Positions 52,556 through 61,331 of a stretch of 64,000 bases of DNA are shown in pieces (the stretch's first letter is position 1; every line of letters begins with the position of its first letter). The notes beneath the pieces were generated by a model. The model saw nothing but the letters and a program-made list of their open reading frames with translations, searched no databases and was not told the origin of the DNA. Origin of the DNA: JAOUEA01 sp963719165 (GTDB lineage: Bacteria > Actinomycetota > UBA4738 > HRBIN12); NCBI GenBank assembly GCA_963719165.1, contig CAVRAV010000001.1, positions 62,001-126,000 on the forward strand, written 5' to 3'. The position numbers were made by a program, and so were the translations under genes.

Positions 52556-53812
52556 GTGGCCAGCCGAGCGGAATCTCGGGCCGTGTACGCGGCCGGCCTC
52601 GTGCAGGGGATCGTGCTCGTCACCTTCCCCGCCGCGAGTTCCATCCTCACCGGGCACCAGCAGTACGACCTGTCGAGCACCCAGTACGGGGCGCTGTTCC
52701 TCCCGCAGGTGATCACGGCCATCACGGCGGCGCTCCTGGGCGGCCGGGCGTCGAACCGGTTCGGGACCAAGCGCGTGTACCTCGCGGGGCTCGCGGCCAA
52801 CCTCGTGTCCATGCTCCTGCTGCTCGCGAGCACGCCCTTCGCGGGCGACCCCGGCGCCTACCCCCTGCTCCTCGTCGCCACCGCGTTCCTCGGCGTCGGG
52901 TTCGGGCTCACCGTGCCTGCGCTGAACACCTTCACGGCCGCGTTCAACCCGACGCGCATCGATCGCTCCGTCCTCGCGCTCAACGCGCTGCTGGGGCTCG
53001 GAACCGCGCTGGCTCCGGTGTTCGTCGCGGTCTTCGTCGGACTCGGGTTCTGGTGGGGGCTGCCCGTGACCTCGGCCGTCCTGCTCGTCGCGTTGTTGGG
53101 GACGAGCCTGCGCCTGCCGCTGCGCACGGGCGCTGCGGGCGCGCCGGCCGTCACCTCTGCCGACGGCCGCGCGCGAACGAGCGGCATCCCGGCTCGCTTC
53201 TGGATCTTCGCGGCCTTCGCGGTGCTGTACGGATTCAGCGAGACGATGAACGGCAACTGGGCGCAGCCCGACCTGCGGCAGCTGGGCGCGTCGGCCACCA
53301 TCGCCTCGATCGCGCTCACCACGTTCTGGGCGATGGTGACCGTCGGCCGGGTCCTGTTCGCCTCGATCCAGGCGCGCTTCCCCACCCGCAGGACGTATCG
53401 GCTCCTGCCGTTCGTGCTGGCGGGGGCGTTCGTCCTGATCGCGCTGCTGCCCGAAGATCGTCCCTGGTTCGGGGTCGTGTCCTTCGGGCTGGCGGGCCTG
53501 GGATGCTCGGCGCTCCTGCCGCTCACGATCAGCTTCGCCCAGGAACAGCTCGTCGCGATCACGGCCTCCGTGGCCGGGGGGGTGATCGCGTTCTACCAGC
53601 TCGGCTACGGCATCGCGGCCTTCGGGGCGGGTCCCCTGCAGGCCTCGGGGATCACGCTGCCCGCCATCTACGCCGGGGCGGCCGTCGTGGCGATCGTCAT
53701 GGGAGGATTGGCGTTCACGCTCACGTCCGCCCCGGAGCGGGCGGGGACGAGCGGGGCGCGCCAGCGCACGGCCGCACGGGAGCGGCCGACGACGAACGAG
53801 GAGGGATCATGA
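52556..53812 (+). CDS. MFS transporter
   Basis: A 418-residue carrier with about 12 helices. The A-loop motif appears as GGRASNRFGTKRVYLAGL between helices 2 and 3, and the halves are joined near TSADGRARTSGIPARF. It resembles fucose/sugar or drug carriers; the substrate is unknown, although the sugar-enzyme neighbourhood favours a sugar. GTG 52556 follows GAGAGGGGAGCGAGG-type site. Its stop overlaps the SDR ATG. Confidence 0.85.
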   Translation: MASRAESRAVYAAGLVQGIVLVTFPAASSILTGHQQYDLSSTQYGALFLPQVITAITAALLGGRASNRFGTKRVYLAGLAANLVSMLLLLASTPFAGDPGAYPLLLVATAFLGVGFGLTVPALNTFTAAFNPTRIDRSVLALNALLGLGTALAPVFVAVFVGLGFWWGLPVTSAVLLVALLGTSLRLPLRTGAAGAPAVTSADGRARTSGIPARFWIFAAFAVLYGFSETMNGNWAQPDLRQLGASATIASIALTTFWAMVTVGRVLFASIQARFPTRRTYRLLPFVLAGAFVLIALLPEDRPWFGVVSFGLAGLGCSALLPLTISFAQEQLVAITASVAGGVIAFYQLGYGIAAFGAGPLQASGITLPAIYAGAAVVAIVMGGLAFTLTSAPERAGTSGARQRTAARERPTTNEEGS

Positions 53813-54576
53813 GCTTGACCGGGAAGACTGCCATCGTCACGGGCGGCAATAGCGGGATCGGCAAGGCGATCGTGCTCGGCCTGGCCGAGGCGGGCGCCAA
53901 CATCGTGATCGACTACGTGGCCCACCCCGAGGCGACCGAGGACCTCGAGAGGCAGGTGGCGGCCCTCGGCGACAAGGCCATCGGGATCGAGGCCGACGTC
54001 AGCAAGGTCGAGGACCTGCAGAAGCTCGTGGACGCGGCCGTCTCGACCTTCGGCCGCCTCGACATCATGGTCAACAACGCCGGCGTCGAGACCCGGACGT
54101 CGGTGCTCGACACGACCGAGAAGCAGTACGAGTTCGTCTTGAACGTGAACCTGAAGAGCGCGTTCTTCGGCACCCAACTCGCCGCGAAGCAGATGGTGAA
54201 GCAGGGCGAGGGCGGGCGGATCATCAACGTGTCCTCGGTGCACGAGGACTGGCCGATGCCGGGGAACACCGCCTACTGCCTGTCCAAGGGCGGCATGCGC
54301 ATGCTCACGAGGACGGCGGGGGTCGAGCTTGCCCCGCACGCCATCACCGTCGTCGGCGTGGGACCGGGAGCGGTCGACACCCCCATCAACAAGGCGACCG
54401 AGGACGATCCCGCCGCGATGAAGACGCTCGACGCCGCGATCCCGCTGGGCAGGATGGCGAGGCCAGAGGAGATCGCGAGCGTCGTGGCCTTCCTCGCCGG
54501 CGACGGGTCGAGCTATGTCACCGCCACGACGATCTTCGCCGACGGCGGGCTGATCCAGAGCAGTCCCGGGCTCTGA
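53809..54576 (+). CDS. SDR oxidoreductase (glucose 1-dehydrogenase-like)
   Basis: A 255-residue classical SDR. AIVTGGNSGIGKAI binds the cofactor, MVNNAGVE follows, and the catalytic Ser and Tyr-x3-Lys are in NVSSVHEDWPMPGNTAYCLSKGG. The end DGSSYVTATTIFADGGL is typical. It resembles bacterial glucose 1-dehydrogenases, which fits GH15 and the epimerase upstream. 4-base overlap with the MFS gene and 4 bases before the ClC gene. Confidence 0.9.
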   Translation: MSLTGKTAIVTGGNSGIGKAIVLGLAEAGANIVIDYVAHPEATEDLERQVAALGDKAIGIEADVSKVEDLQKLVDAAVSTFGRLDIMVNNAGVETRTSVLDTTEKQYEFVLNVNLKSAFFGTQLAAKQMVKQGEGGRIINVSSVHEDWPMPGNTAYCLSKGGMRMLTRTAGVELAPHAITVVGVGPGAVDTPINKATEDDPAAMKTLDAAIPLGRMARPEEIASVVAFLAGDGSSYVTATTIFADGGLIQSSPGL

Positions 54577-54580
54577 GCGG

Positions 54581-55936
54581 ATGACGAACGAGTCACCGCC
54601 GGCCGGTCCGCAGCCGACGACCCCCCCGGATCCCAGCACGATCCTCAGGAGCCGGGGCTACCTCGCGATCCTCCTGTTCTCCTCCCTGATCGGGCTCTTC
54701 GTCGCGGTGGTCGCCTACTTCTTCCTCAAGTGGGTCGCTGATGTTCAGCAGTTCGTCTTCGTCACCCTCCCCAAGAACCTGGGGTTCAGCGCGGAGCCCT
54801 CCTGGTGGCCGATCCCCGTGCTCACGATCGCCGGGGTCCTGGTCGGGCTCACCGTCCACTACTTCCACGGCACCTCGGGACACGAACCTGCGCAAGGATT
54901 CAAGGCCTCCGGGCCGGTGCAGCCGATCGATCTGCCGGGCATCATCCTCGCCTCCTTCGCGACGCTCAGCCTCGGGGTGGTCCTGGGTCCCGAGGCGCCG
55001 CTCATCGCGATCGGCAGCGGGCTCGGGGTGCTGGCGATGCACTACCTCAAACGCGACGCGCCGGCCCAGGCGGTGATGCTGATCGGCGCCGCAGGGAGCT
55101 TCGCCGCCATCAGCACGCTGCTCGGGTCGCCGATCGCGGGCGCGTTCCTGTTGATGGAAGCCGCGGGGGTCGGAGCGGCGATGACCGGGGTGGTGTTGGT
55201 GCCGGGTCTGCTGGCCGCCGGCATGGGCACGCTCATCTTCGTGGGGCTTGACAACCTCACCGGGTTCGGAACGTTCTCCCTGGCGGTGCCCAACCTCCCG
55301 TCCTTCACCACGCCGACCGGGGTGGAGATCCTGTGGGCGATCGGGATCGGCCTCGCCGCCACCGTCGTCGGCACGGCGATCCGGCGGCTCGCGCTCCTGC
55401 TGGAGTCCTTCGTCGGACGTCGCAGGGTCCTGCTGACGCCCGTGGCGGGCCTCGCGGTCGGGGTGTTGGCAGTCCTGTTCGCCGCGACCACGGACAAGGG
55501 CTCGAGCGAGGTGCTGTTCTCGGGACAGTCCGCTCTGCCGTCGCTGATCGACAACGCCGCGACCTGGACCGCTGGGGCGCTCGTGCTGTTGATCATCTGC
55601 AAGGGCCTCGCCTACGCCGCATCATTGAGCGCTTTTCGCGGTGGCCCGACGTTCCCGGGGATGTTCATCGGCGCCGCTGGGGGGATCGCCCTGTCGCATC
55701 TTCCGGGCCTCCCGATGATCGCGGGGGTCGCCATGGGCGTCGGGGCGATGACCGTCGTCATGCTGGGCCTGCCGCTGACCTCGGTCCTGCTCACTACGTT
55801 GTTCCTGCAATCCGACGGCCTCGCGCTGCTGCCGCTCATCATCGTGGCCGTGGTCGTGGCCTACGTCGCGTCCAGCCGCCTCGAGCCGAGGCCTGCCGCC
55901 GCGGCACCCGACGCGAGCGGAGGGGCGATCACATGA
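54581..55936 (+). CDS. ClC-type chloride channel/transporter
   Basis: A 451-residue ClC protein. LGVVLGPEAPLIAIGSGLG contains the gating Glu (normal GxEGP reads GPEAP here), and GSFAAISTLLGSPIAGAFLLMEA is the second selectivity region. About ten membrane helices are present; no CBS domains follow. The gating Glu suggests an H+/Cl- exchanger, which in enterobacteria helps extreme acid resistance beside the Gad system. ATG overlaps nothing upstream (4-base gap) and its stop overlaps the next gene. Confidence 0.88.
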   Translation: MTNESPPAGPQPTTPPDPSTILRSRGYLAILLFSSLIGLFVAVVAYFFLKWVADVQQFVFVTLPKNLGFSAEPSWWPIPVLTIAGVLVGLTVHYFHGTSGHEPAQGFKASGPVQPIDLPGIILASFATLSLGVVLGPEAPLIAIGSGLGVLAMHYLKRDAPAQAVMLIGAAGSFAAISTLLGSPIAGAFLLMEAAGVGAAMTGVVLVPGLLAAGMGTLIFVGLDNLTGFGTFSLAVPNLPSFTTPTGVEILWAIGIGLAATVVGTAIRRLALLLESFVGRRRVLLTPVAGLAVGVLAVLFAATTDKGSSEVLFSGQSALPSLIDNAATWTAGALVLLIICKGLAYAASLSAFRGGPTFPGMFIGAAGGIALSHLPGLPMIAGVAMGVGAMTVVMLGLPLTSVLLTTLFLQSDGLALLPLIIVAVVVAYVASSRLEPRPAAAAPDASGGAIT

Positions 55937-56403
55937 CCCACAGTCTGCCCTGGCCCGTCCGCAGCGTGATCGCCGGGCTCGCCGGCACCGCCGCGATGAC
56001 GCTCGCCTACCGCACGGAGCACGTCCTGCGCCCGCAGGTGCGCGGGCAGTTGGACTACGACGACAGCATCGTCCCCGGGGAGATCGTCGCAAGCGTCCTA
56101 CGCCTTTCCGACGTGTCCGAGCGTGGCGACGCGGACCTGGGGCTCGCCCTGAAGTGGGGATACGGGTCCGCCTTCGGCCTGTGGCACGGCACACTCCGAC
56201 GGAAGGTGCCCGAGCCCTGGGCGAGTGTGATCTTCGGCGCGACGCTGATGTCGGCGACGTTCTCCCTGTTCCCCCTGCTCGGGAAGACGCCTCCACCGTG
56301 GCGGTGGCCGGCCGACGTCCTGCTCACGAGCCTCGGCACGCACGCGGCTTACGTGCTCGGCGTCGCCGCGGTCGACGACCTGCTCGGCGGATCCGCCTCC
56401 TAG
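55933..56403 (+). CDS. small membrane protein of unknown function
   Basis: 156 residues with three to four weak helices (VRSVIAGLAGTAAMTLAYR, WASVIFGATLMSATFSLFPLLG, THAAYVLGVAAVDDLL). The loop DDSIVPGEIVASVLRLSDV is hydrophilic. Loosely like YagU/DUF1440 proteins, but I do not recognise it with confidence. ATG 55933 overlaps the ClC stop by 4 bases; last gene of the run from GH15. Confidence 0.6.
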   Translation: MTHSLPWPVRSVIAGLAGTAAMTLAYRTEHVLRPQVRGQLDYDDSIVPGEIVASVLRLSDVSERGDADLGLALKWGYGSAFGLWHGTLRRKVPEPWASVIFGATLMSATFSLFPLLGKTPPPWRWPADVLLTSLGTHAAYVLGVAAVDDLLGGSAS

Positions 56404-56467
56404 AGCCATCCCCGTCCTCGGTCGGCGCGGGAGCCGGTGGTACGCTGCCTCCATGGAACGGAGTTGA

Positions 56468-56492
56468 CGCCCATCCGGCGAACGGGTGGGCG
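56468..56492 (+). promoter_or_regulatory. leader hairpin before guaB3
   Basis: Arms CGCCCATCCG and CGGGTGGGCG pair over 10 bases with one G-U, loop GCGAA, followed by TGTTGCGTTT. It lies 39 bases before the likely guaB3 start. It may be an attenuator-like terminator in the leader or the terminator of the preceding operon (stop 56403). Confidence 0.5.
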
Positions 56493-56530
56493 TGTTGCGT
56501 TTCCGGGGTGGACCGGCGATGGGGGAGCGG

Positions 56531-57691
56531 ATGGAGTTCGAGATCGGCATCGGCAAGACGGCCCGCCGGGCCTACGGCTTCGACGAGGTCGCCATCGTGC
56601 CCTCGCGGCGCACGCGCGATCCCCAGGACGTGAACATCGAGTGGGAGATCGACGCGTACACCTTCGCCCTTCCCATGATGGCGAGCGCCATGGACGCCGC
56701 GGTCTCGCCGGCCACGGCCATCACCATCGGGCAGCTGGGCGGGCTCGCCTGTCTCAACCTGGAGGGACTGTGGACGCGCTACGAAGACCCCGAGCCGGTC
56801 TATCAGGAGATCGCCGAGCTCAGCGACGAGAAGGCCACGCGCCGGATGCAGGAGCTCTACCTCGAGCCCGTCAAGGAGGAGCTGATCGGCCGGCGCATCG
56901 CGGAGGTCAAGGCCGGCGGGGTCATCAGCTGCGCCTCCCTGACGCCCCAGCGCGTGGAGCAGTACGCGCCGGTGGTGCTCGCGGCGGGCCTCGACCTCCT
57001 CGTGATCCAGGGAACCGTCGTCTCCGGTGAGCACGTGTCCAGCCAGCACGAGCCGCTCAACCTCAAGGAGTTCGTTCCCGCGTTCGACATCCCCGTGATC
57101 GTGGGTGGCTGCGCCTCGTACTCCACGGCGCTGCACCTGATGCGCACGGGTGCCGTGGGCGTGCTGGTCGGCGTGGGACCGGGCAACGCGTGCACCACGC
57201 GCGGCGTCTTGGGCGTCGGCGTGCCGCAGGCCACCGCCATCGCGGACGCGGCCGCGGCCCGCCGCGAGCACCAGCACGAGACCGGCCGTTACTGCCACGT
57301 CATCGCCGACGGCGGCATGCGCACCGGGGGTGATATCGCCAAGGCCATCGCGTGCGGCGCCGACGCCGTCATGATCGGCTCGCCGATGACGCGCGCCTAC
57401 GAGGCGCCCGGTCGCGGCTACCACTGGGGCATGGCCACCTTCCACCCCACGCTGCCGCGCGGCGCCCGCGTCAGGACCCAGCAGGTGGCGTCCGTCGAGG
57501 AGATCCTGAAGGGGCCCGCCCACGAGAACGACGGCACCTTCAACCTGTTCGGGGCCCTCGCCACCTCGATGGCGACCACCGGCTACGCCACCATCAAGGA
57601 GTTCCAGAAGGCCGAGCTCGTGATCGCGCCGTCCATCAAGACGGAGGGCAAGACGTACCAGACCCAGCAGCGCGTGGGGATGGGCCACTGA
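56531..57691 (+). CDS. guaB3: GuaB3-family IMP dehydrogenase-related protein
   Basis: A 386-residue IMPDH-fold protein. FEIGIGKTARRAYGFDEVAIVPSRRTRDP is typical of GuaB3; SATHGVG-like CBS domains are absent. The loop GVGPGNACTTRGVLGVGVPQ contains Cys at the catalytic position, and VIADGGMRTGGDIAKAIACGADAVMIG binds phosphate. GuaB3 is the IMPDH paralogue of actinobacteria. ATG 56531 follows GGGGGAG; ATG 56519 and GTG 56486 are alternatives. It overlaps guaA at CTGA. Confidence 0.88.
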   Translation: MEFEIGIGKTARRAYGFDEVAIVPSRRTRDPQDVNIEWEIDAYTFALPMMASAMDAAVSPATAITIGQLGGLACLNLEGLWTRYEDPEPVYQEIAELSDEKATRRMQELYLEPVKEELIGRRIAEVKAGGVISCASLTPQRVEQYAPVVLAAGLDLLVIQGTVVSGEHVSSQHEPLNLKEFVPAFDIPVIVGGCASYSTALHLMRTGAVGVLVGVGPGNACTTRGVLGVGVPQATAIADAAAARREHQHETGRYCHVIADGGMRTGGDIAKAIACGADAVMIGSPMTRAYEAPGRGYHWGMATFHPTLPRGARVRTQQVASVEEILKGPAHENDGTFNLFGALATSMATTGYATIKEFQKAELVIAPSIKTEGKTYQTQQRVGMGH

Positions 57692-59232
57692 CCGACGCCG
57701 CACCTCGCCCGGTCCTCGTCGTCGATCTGGGCGCGCAGTACGCGCAACTGATCGCGCGGCGGGTTCGCGAAGCGCGCGTTTTCTCCGAGATCGTCCGCCA
57801 CGACGCCACGCCCGAGGAGCTGCGCGCCAAGCGCCCCGCCGGGATCATCTTGAGCGGGGGTCCGGCCAGCGTGTACGAGGACGGGGCGCCACAGGTGGAT
57901 GACCGCGTCTTCGAGATCGGCGTGCCGGTGCTGGGGATCTGCTACGGGCATCAGCTCATGGCGCGTGCGCTGGGCGGCGAGGTGGCCGCGACGGGAGAGC
58001 GGGAGTACGGAGGGACGCGGCTGCTCATCGAGCCCGGTTCCCGGCTCCTCCAGGATCTCCCGGGCACGGAGACGGTGTGGATGAGCCACGGCGACGGCGT
58101 CACGCGCGCCCCCGCGGGGTTCCGCGTGACCGCGCGCACGGAACAGATCCCCATCGCCGCGATGGAGGACCCCGAGCGTCGCCTGTACGCGGTCCAGTTC
58201 CACCCGGAGGTTTCGCACACCGGTCACGGGCAAGATGTCTTGAAACGCTTCCTCTACGACGGCTGCGACCTCCTGCCCGACTGGACGCCCACGAACATCA
58301 TCGAAGACGCCGTCGAGCGCATCCGTGGCCAGGTCGGGGACGCGCGGGTCCTGTGTGCGCTCTCGGGCGGCGTGGACTCGGCCGTGGCCGCCCTGCTGGT
58401 GCATCGAGCCGTGGGCGACCAGCTCACGTGCGTGTTCGTGGACCACGGCTTGAACCGCGCGGGCGAGCCCGATCAGGTGGAGGAGACGTTCTCGCGGCAT
58501 TTCCGCATCCCGCTGGTGCACGTGAAGGCCGCGGACCGGTTCCTCGCGAGGCTGGCGGGCGTGACCGATCCGGAGCGCAAGCGCAAGGTGATCGGGACGG
58601 AGTTCATCCGGGTGTTCGAAGAGGTCGCGCGCGATCACGCGGACGCGAGGTACCTGGTGCAGGGGACCCTGTACCCCGACGTCATCGAATCGGGCTCCGA
58701 CACGGCCGCGAACATCAAGAGCCATCACAACGTGGGCGGGTTGCCCGAGGACATGGATCTCGCGTTGGTGGAGCCGCTGCGCGACCTCTTCAAGGACGAG
58801 GTGCGGCAGATCGGTGCGGAGTTGGGACTGCCCGAGGAGGTCGTGCAACGCCAGCCGTTCCCGGGCCCGGGTCTGGCCGTGCGGATCGTGGGCGAGGTGA
58901 ACGCCGAGAACCTCGGCAGGGTGCGCGGGGCCGACCACATCGTTCGAGAGGAGATCCGGCGCGCGGGCCTGGAGGGGGAGACGTGGCAGGCGTTCTGCGT
59001 CCTGCTCGCCGACGTGCAGAGCGTGGGCGTCATGGGCGACGCCCGCACCTACGAGGCGCCCATCGTGGTGCGCGCCGTGACCTCCGAGGACGCCATGACG
59101 GCGGACTGGGCCCGGCTCCCGCACGAGGTCCTCGACCGCATCTCCAGTCGGATCGTGCGCGAGGTGCCGGGCGTGAACCGCGTCGCCTATGACGTGACGA
59201 GCAAGCCGCCGGGCACCATCGAGTGGGAGTAG
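57688..59232 (+). CDS. guaA: GMP synthase (glutamine-hydrolysing)
   Basis: About 514 residues. The class I amidotransferase part has the nucleophile Cys in VLGICYGHQLMA and the His-Glu pair in VQFHPEVSHT. The ATP-pyrophosphatase part has the P-loop ALSGGVDSAVAAL and the GMPS dimer end DVTSKPPGTIEWE. No ATG, GTG or TTG exists in frame near the start. The only placement giving a normal N-terminus (TDAAPRPVLVVDLGAQYAQ) is CTG 57688, in a CTGA overlap with the guaB3 stop. It converts XMP to GMP. Confidence 0.93.
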   Translation: MTDAAPRPVLVVDLGAQYAQLIARRVREARVFSEIVRHDATPEELRAKRPAGIILSGGPASVYEDGAPQVDDRVFEIGVPVLGICYGHQLMARALGGEVAATGEREYGGTRLLIEPGSRLLQDLPGTETVWMSHGDGVTRAPAGFRVTARTEQIPIAAMEDPERRLYAVQFHPEVSHTGHGQDVLKRFLYDGCDLLPDWTPTNIIEDAVERIRGQVGDARVLCALSGGVDSAVAALLVHRAVGDQLTCVFVDHGLNRAGEPDQVEETFSRHFRIPLVHVKAADRFLARLAGVTDPERKRKVIGTEFIRVFEEVARDHADARYLVQGTLYPDVIESGSDTAANIKSHHNVGGLPEDMDLALVEPLRDLFKDEVRQIGAELGLPEEVVQRQPFPGPGLAVRIVGEVNAENLGRVRGADHIVREEIRRAGLEGETWQAFCVLLADVQSVGVMGDARTYEAPIVVRAVTSEDAMTADWARLPHEVLDRISSRIVREVPGVNRVAYDVTSKPPGTIEWE

Positions 59233-59276
59233 CCGCCCGTCGCCGATCTTTCCTGTCGAAATATCCGTCGAGTGTG

Positions 59277-59305
59277 TTGACCAGCCGCGCACCGGCCCGT
59301 ATCCT
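59277..59305 (+). promoter_or_regulatory. promoter of the secreted propeller-like protein gene
   Basis: TTGACC (59277-59282) and TATCCT (59300-59305) are separated by 17 bases, a good sigma-70 pair, 64 bases before the ATG. Confidence 0.65.
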
Positions 59306-59319
59306 GCTCGGCATACGAT

Positions 59320-59344
59320 GTTCGGCCTACACCGGATGCCGAAC
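59320..59344. promoter_or_regulatory. inverted repeat in the leader
   Basis: Perfect arms GTTCGGC and GCCGAAC with an 11-base loop lie downstream of the promoter. It may be an operator or a leader hairpin. Confidence 0.35.
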
Positions 59345-59368
59345 TAGGCGCCAGCAGCGAGAAGGAGT

Positions 59369-60595
59369 ATGGCCGTGGGAGTCTCCGGCATGTCGGTCCG
59401 TCGTTCGTATGCCCGCAAGGTGACGTTGGTGACCACCGTCGTCGCCATGGTCATGGCGCTGGGCGCAACGGGGGCCTCGGCCTTGCCCGGCAACAAGCCC
59501 GCGTCCACACTGGGCACGAACGGCAAGGTGCGTGCCCTCCTGCAGGTGGGCAACGTGATGTGGGTGGGGGGACAGTTCTCCGCCCTGTCGAACGGGTCCT
59601 CGGCCACCAACCTCGCCGCGCTCGACGTCGTGTCCGGCCAGGAGGCCGCCGGCGTGAGCGCCCCCGAGCTCGGCGGATCCGGATCCATCGTGTACGACCT
59701 CACGAGCGACGGCACCACGGTGTACGCGGCGGGCAAGTTCGCCGCCTCCAACGGCGCGGCGAACCTCGTCGCGTTCAACGGAACGACCGGCGCGCTGATC
59801 AAGTCCTTCAAGGCCCCGGCCCTCAAGTCGGCGCTCTTCGCCGACGGCCACGTCTTGGCGGGCTCCGCCAAGCTCCAGGCCTTCCTGCCGAGCGGGTCGA
59901 AAGATGCCTCCTGGACCATCACGACCGCGAAGACCGACGCGTCGCTTCGCTCGCACAAGACGGTGCCGTCGTTCCGCGACATGAAGCCCGCACCCGGCGG
60001 CGGGTTCTTCGCCGCGTGTCAGTGCGACTGGGTGCTCAACCCGGGCGAGGCGCAGAACGCGAGCACGCAGACCAAGTCGATCGTGAAGCTGAACGCCGAC
60101 GGTTCCGTCGACCGGTCCTGGACGCCGGGCAACCTGTCGGCCTCGAGCGCGTCCTTCGGGATCGACCTCTACGTGGACGGGAACGACGTCGTCCTCGCCG
60201 CCGGCGGATCGGACTTCACCGCGAAGTACAACGGATCCACCGGGAGCCAGATCTGGAAGACGGACACGAACGGTTCCTCCCAGGCGGTCACGCGATACGA
60301 CGATCAGTCCGGGTCGAACTACATCGTGGGGGGTCACTACCGCTGCGTGGTGAACGACTACCACCCGAAGCTGTCTGCGCTCACGCTCGCCGGCAAGCTC
60401 GACCCGAGCTGGACGGTCGCGCCCACGCCGCAGTACAACGGCATCTGGGTCGTGGCGGTCGACAGCCACGGCCATCTGTGGATCGGCGGGGAGTTCAAGA
60501 AGCTCGGCACCGGTTGGACGCCGAAGCCTTGCAGCGACGTGCACCCCGCGTCCACCGGTAGCGTCGTGCAGCAGTCGGTGGCGCGGATCGACTGA
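59369..60595 (+). CDS. secreted beta-propeller-like (delta-60 repeat type) protein
   Basis: A 408-residue exported protein. The signal peptide has a basic head (RRSYARK), a hydrophobic core (VTLVTTVVAMVMALGATGASA) and a likely cut after ASA. The mature part repeats short units of type V-x-A-L-L-x-x-G-x-x-x-W-V-G-G-x-F and LTSDGTTVYAAGKFAA, VDSHGHLWIGGEFKKL, as in delta-60/propeller proteins. A Cys pair FFAACQCDW could form a disulfide. No LPxTG-like sorting signal is present at the C-terminus. Enzyme activity is not evident. A GAGAAGGAG site precedes ATG 59369. Confidence 0.75.
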   Translation: MAVGVSGMSVRRSYARKVTLVTTVVAMVMALGATGASALPGNKPASTLGTNGKVRALLQVGNVMWVGGQFSALSNGSSATNLAALDVVSGQEAAGVSAPELGGSGSIVYDLTSDGTTVYAAGKFAASNGAANLVAFNGTTGALIKSFKAPALKSALFADGHVLAGSAKLQAFLPSGSKDASWTITTAKTDASLRSHKTVPSFRDMKPAPGGGFFAACQCDWVLNPGEAQNASTQTKSIVKLNADGSVDRSWTPGNLSASSASFGIDLYVDGNDVVLAAGGSDFTAKYNGSTGSQIWKTDTNGSSQAVTRYDDQSGSNYIVGGHYRCVVNDYHPKLSALTLAGKLDPSWTVAPTPQYNGIWVVAVDSHGHLWIGGEFKKLGTGWTPKPCSDVHPASTGSVVQQSVARID

Positions 60596-60621
60596 GAGAC
60601 GGCGCGCCTGAGTCGAAGGGT

Positions 60622-61278
60622 TTAGCCGTCCTCGCGGACGGCGGTGACGATCAGCCGCTGCGAGCTCTGATACTTCGGGTGGCACGTGGTGAGGACGAGC
60701 GTGGGTTTCTCGGTCTGGTGCAGGACGGCTCCCGAGCCCGATTCCTGCACCACGAAGGGGTCGCGGTCCACGCGGTAGGTGTACGTCCCGTACTCGGTGC
60801 GCAGCGTGATCTCGTCCCCGGTCCGGATCTCGTCGAGGTTGAAGAAGGGGTGCAGGTAGGTCGTGCGATGCCCCGCGATGCCCACCCTGCCCGCGGCGTC
60901 CCACGGGTCGGCGGTGTCGGGATAGTGGCCGGGGCCTAGCTTGAGATCCTCGTAGGCCGTCCCCTGGACCACCATCATGTCGAGGTCGATCGCCGGAATC
61001 TGGATCTCCGCGTACCGGGTCCCGAGCGGGACGGGCGCGGCCAGCGCGGGCTGCTTGGAGTCCACGACCCCCTCGAAGCCGCGCCGCAGTTCGCTCTGCG
61101 CCCGCTGCGTCGTGAGGCCCGTGCCCCACAGCAGCCATCCCACGTATCCGCCGAACGCGGTCGCGAGCAGCAGGCAGCCGATCCCGACCCAGTGCGCCAC
61201 GAGACGCCAGCCGCGCCGCCGGGGAGGGGCGGCGCGCGTGGTGCTCGCCCGGGGGGCGGCGGTGGTGACCTCGGCCAT
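60622..61278 (-). CDS. sortase (class E/F-like)
   Basis: A 218-residue membrane transpeptidase. One N-terminal helix (HWVGIGCLLLATAFGGYVGWL, about 29-49) is followed by the sortase barrel: His in RVGIAGHRTTYLHPF, Cys in LVLTTCHPKY, Arg in SSQRLIV. The TLxTC signature is complete. Class E sortases are housekeeping in many actinobacteria and join LAxTG proteins to the wall. Convergent with the propeller-like gene, 26 bases apart, so the two are not one operon. Confidence 0.88.
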   Translation of the reverse strand: MAEVTTAAPRASTTRAAPPRRRGWRLVAHWVGIGCLLLATAFGGYVGWLLWGTGLTTQRAQSELRRGFEGVVDSKQPALAAPVPLGTRYAEIQIPAIDLDMMVVQGTAYEDLKLGPGHYPDTADPWDAAGRVGIAGHRTTYLHPFFNLDEIRTGDEITLRTEYGTYTYRVDRDPFVVQESGSGAVLHQTEKPTLVLTTCHPKYQSSQRLIVTAVREDG

Positions 61279-61331
61279 GGCGACCACGGTACCGCGGTCG
61301 GGGGGTCGGGAGGCGGACCTAGACTGTCGCC

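Noticed and set aside
59369..60595. Propeller-like protein as substrate of the adjacent sortase
   Set aside because: No LPxTG or LAxTG motif with hydrophobic and charged tail at its C-terminus.
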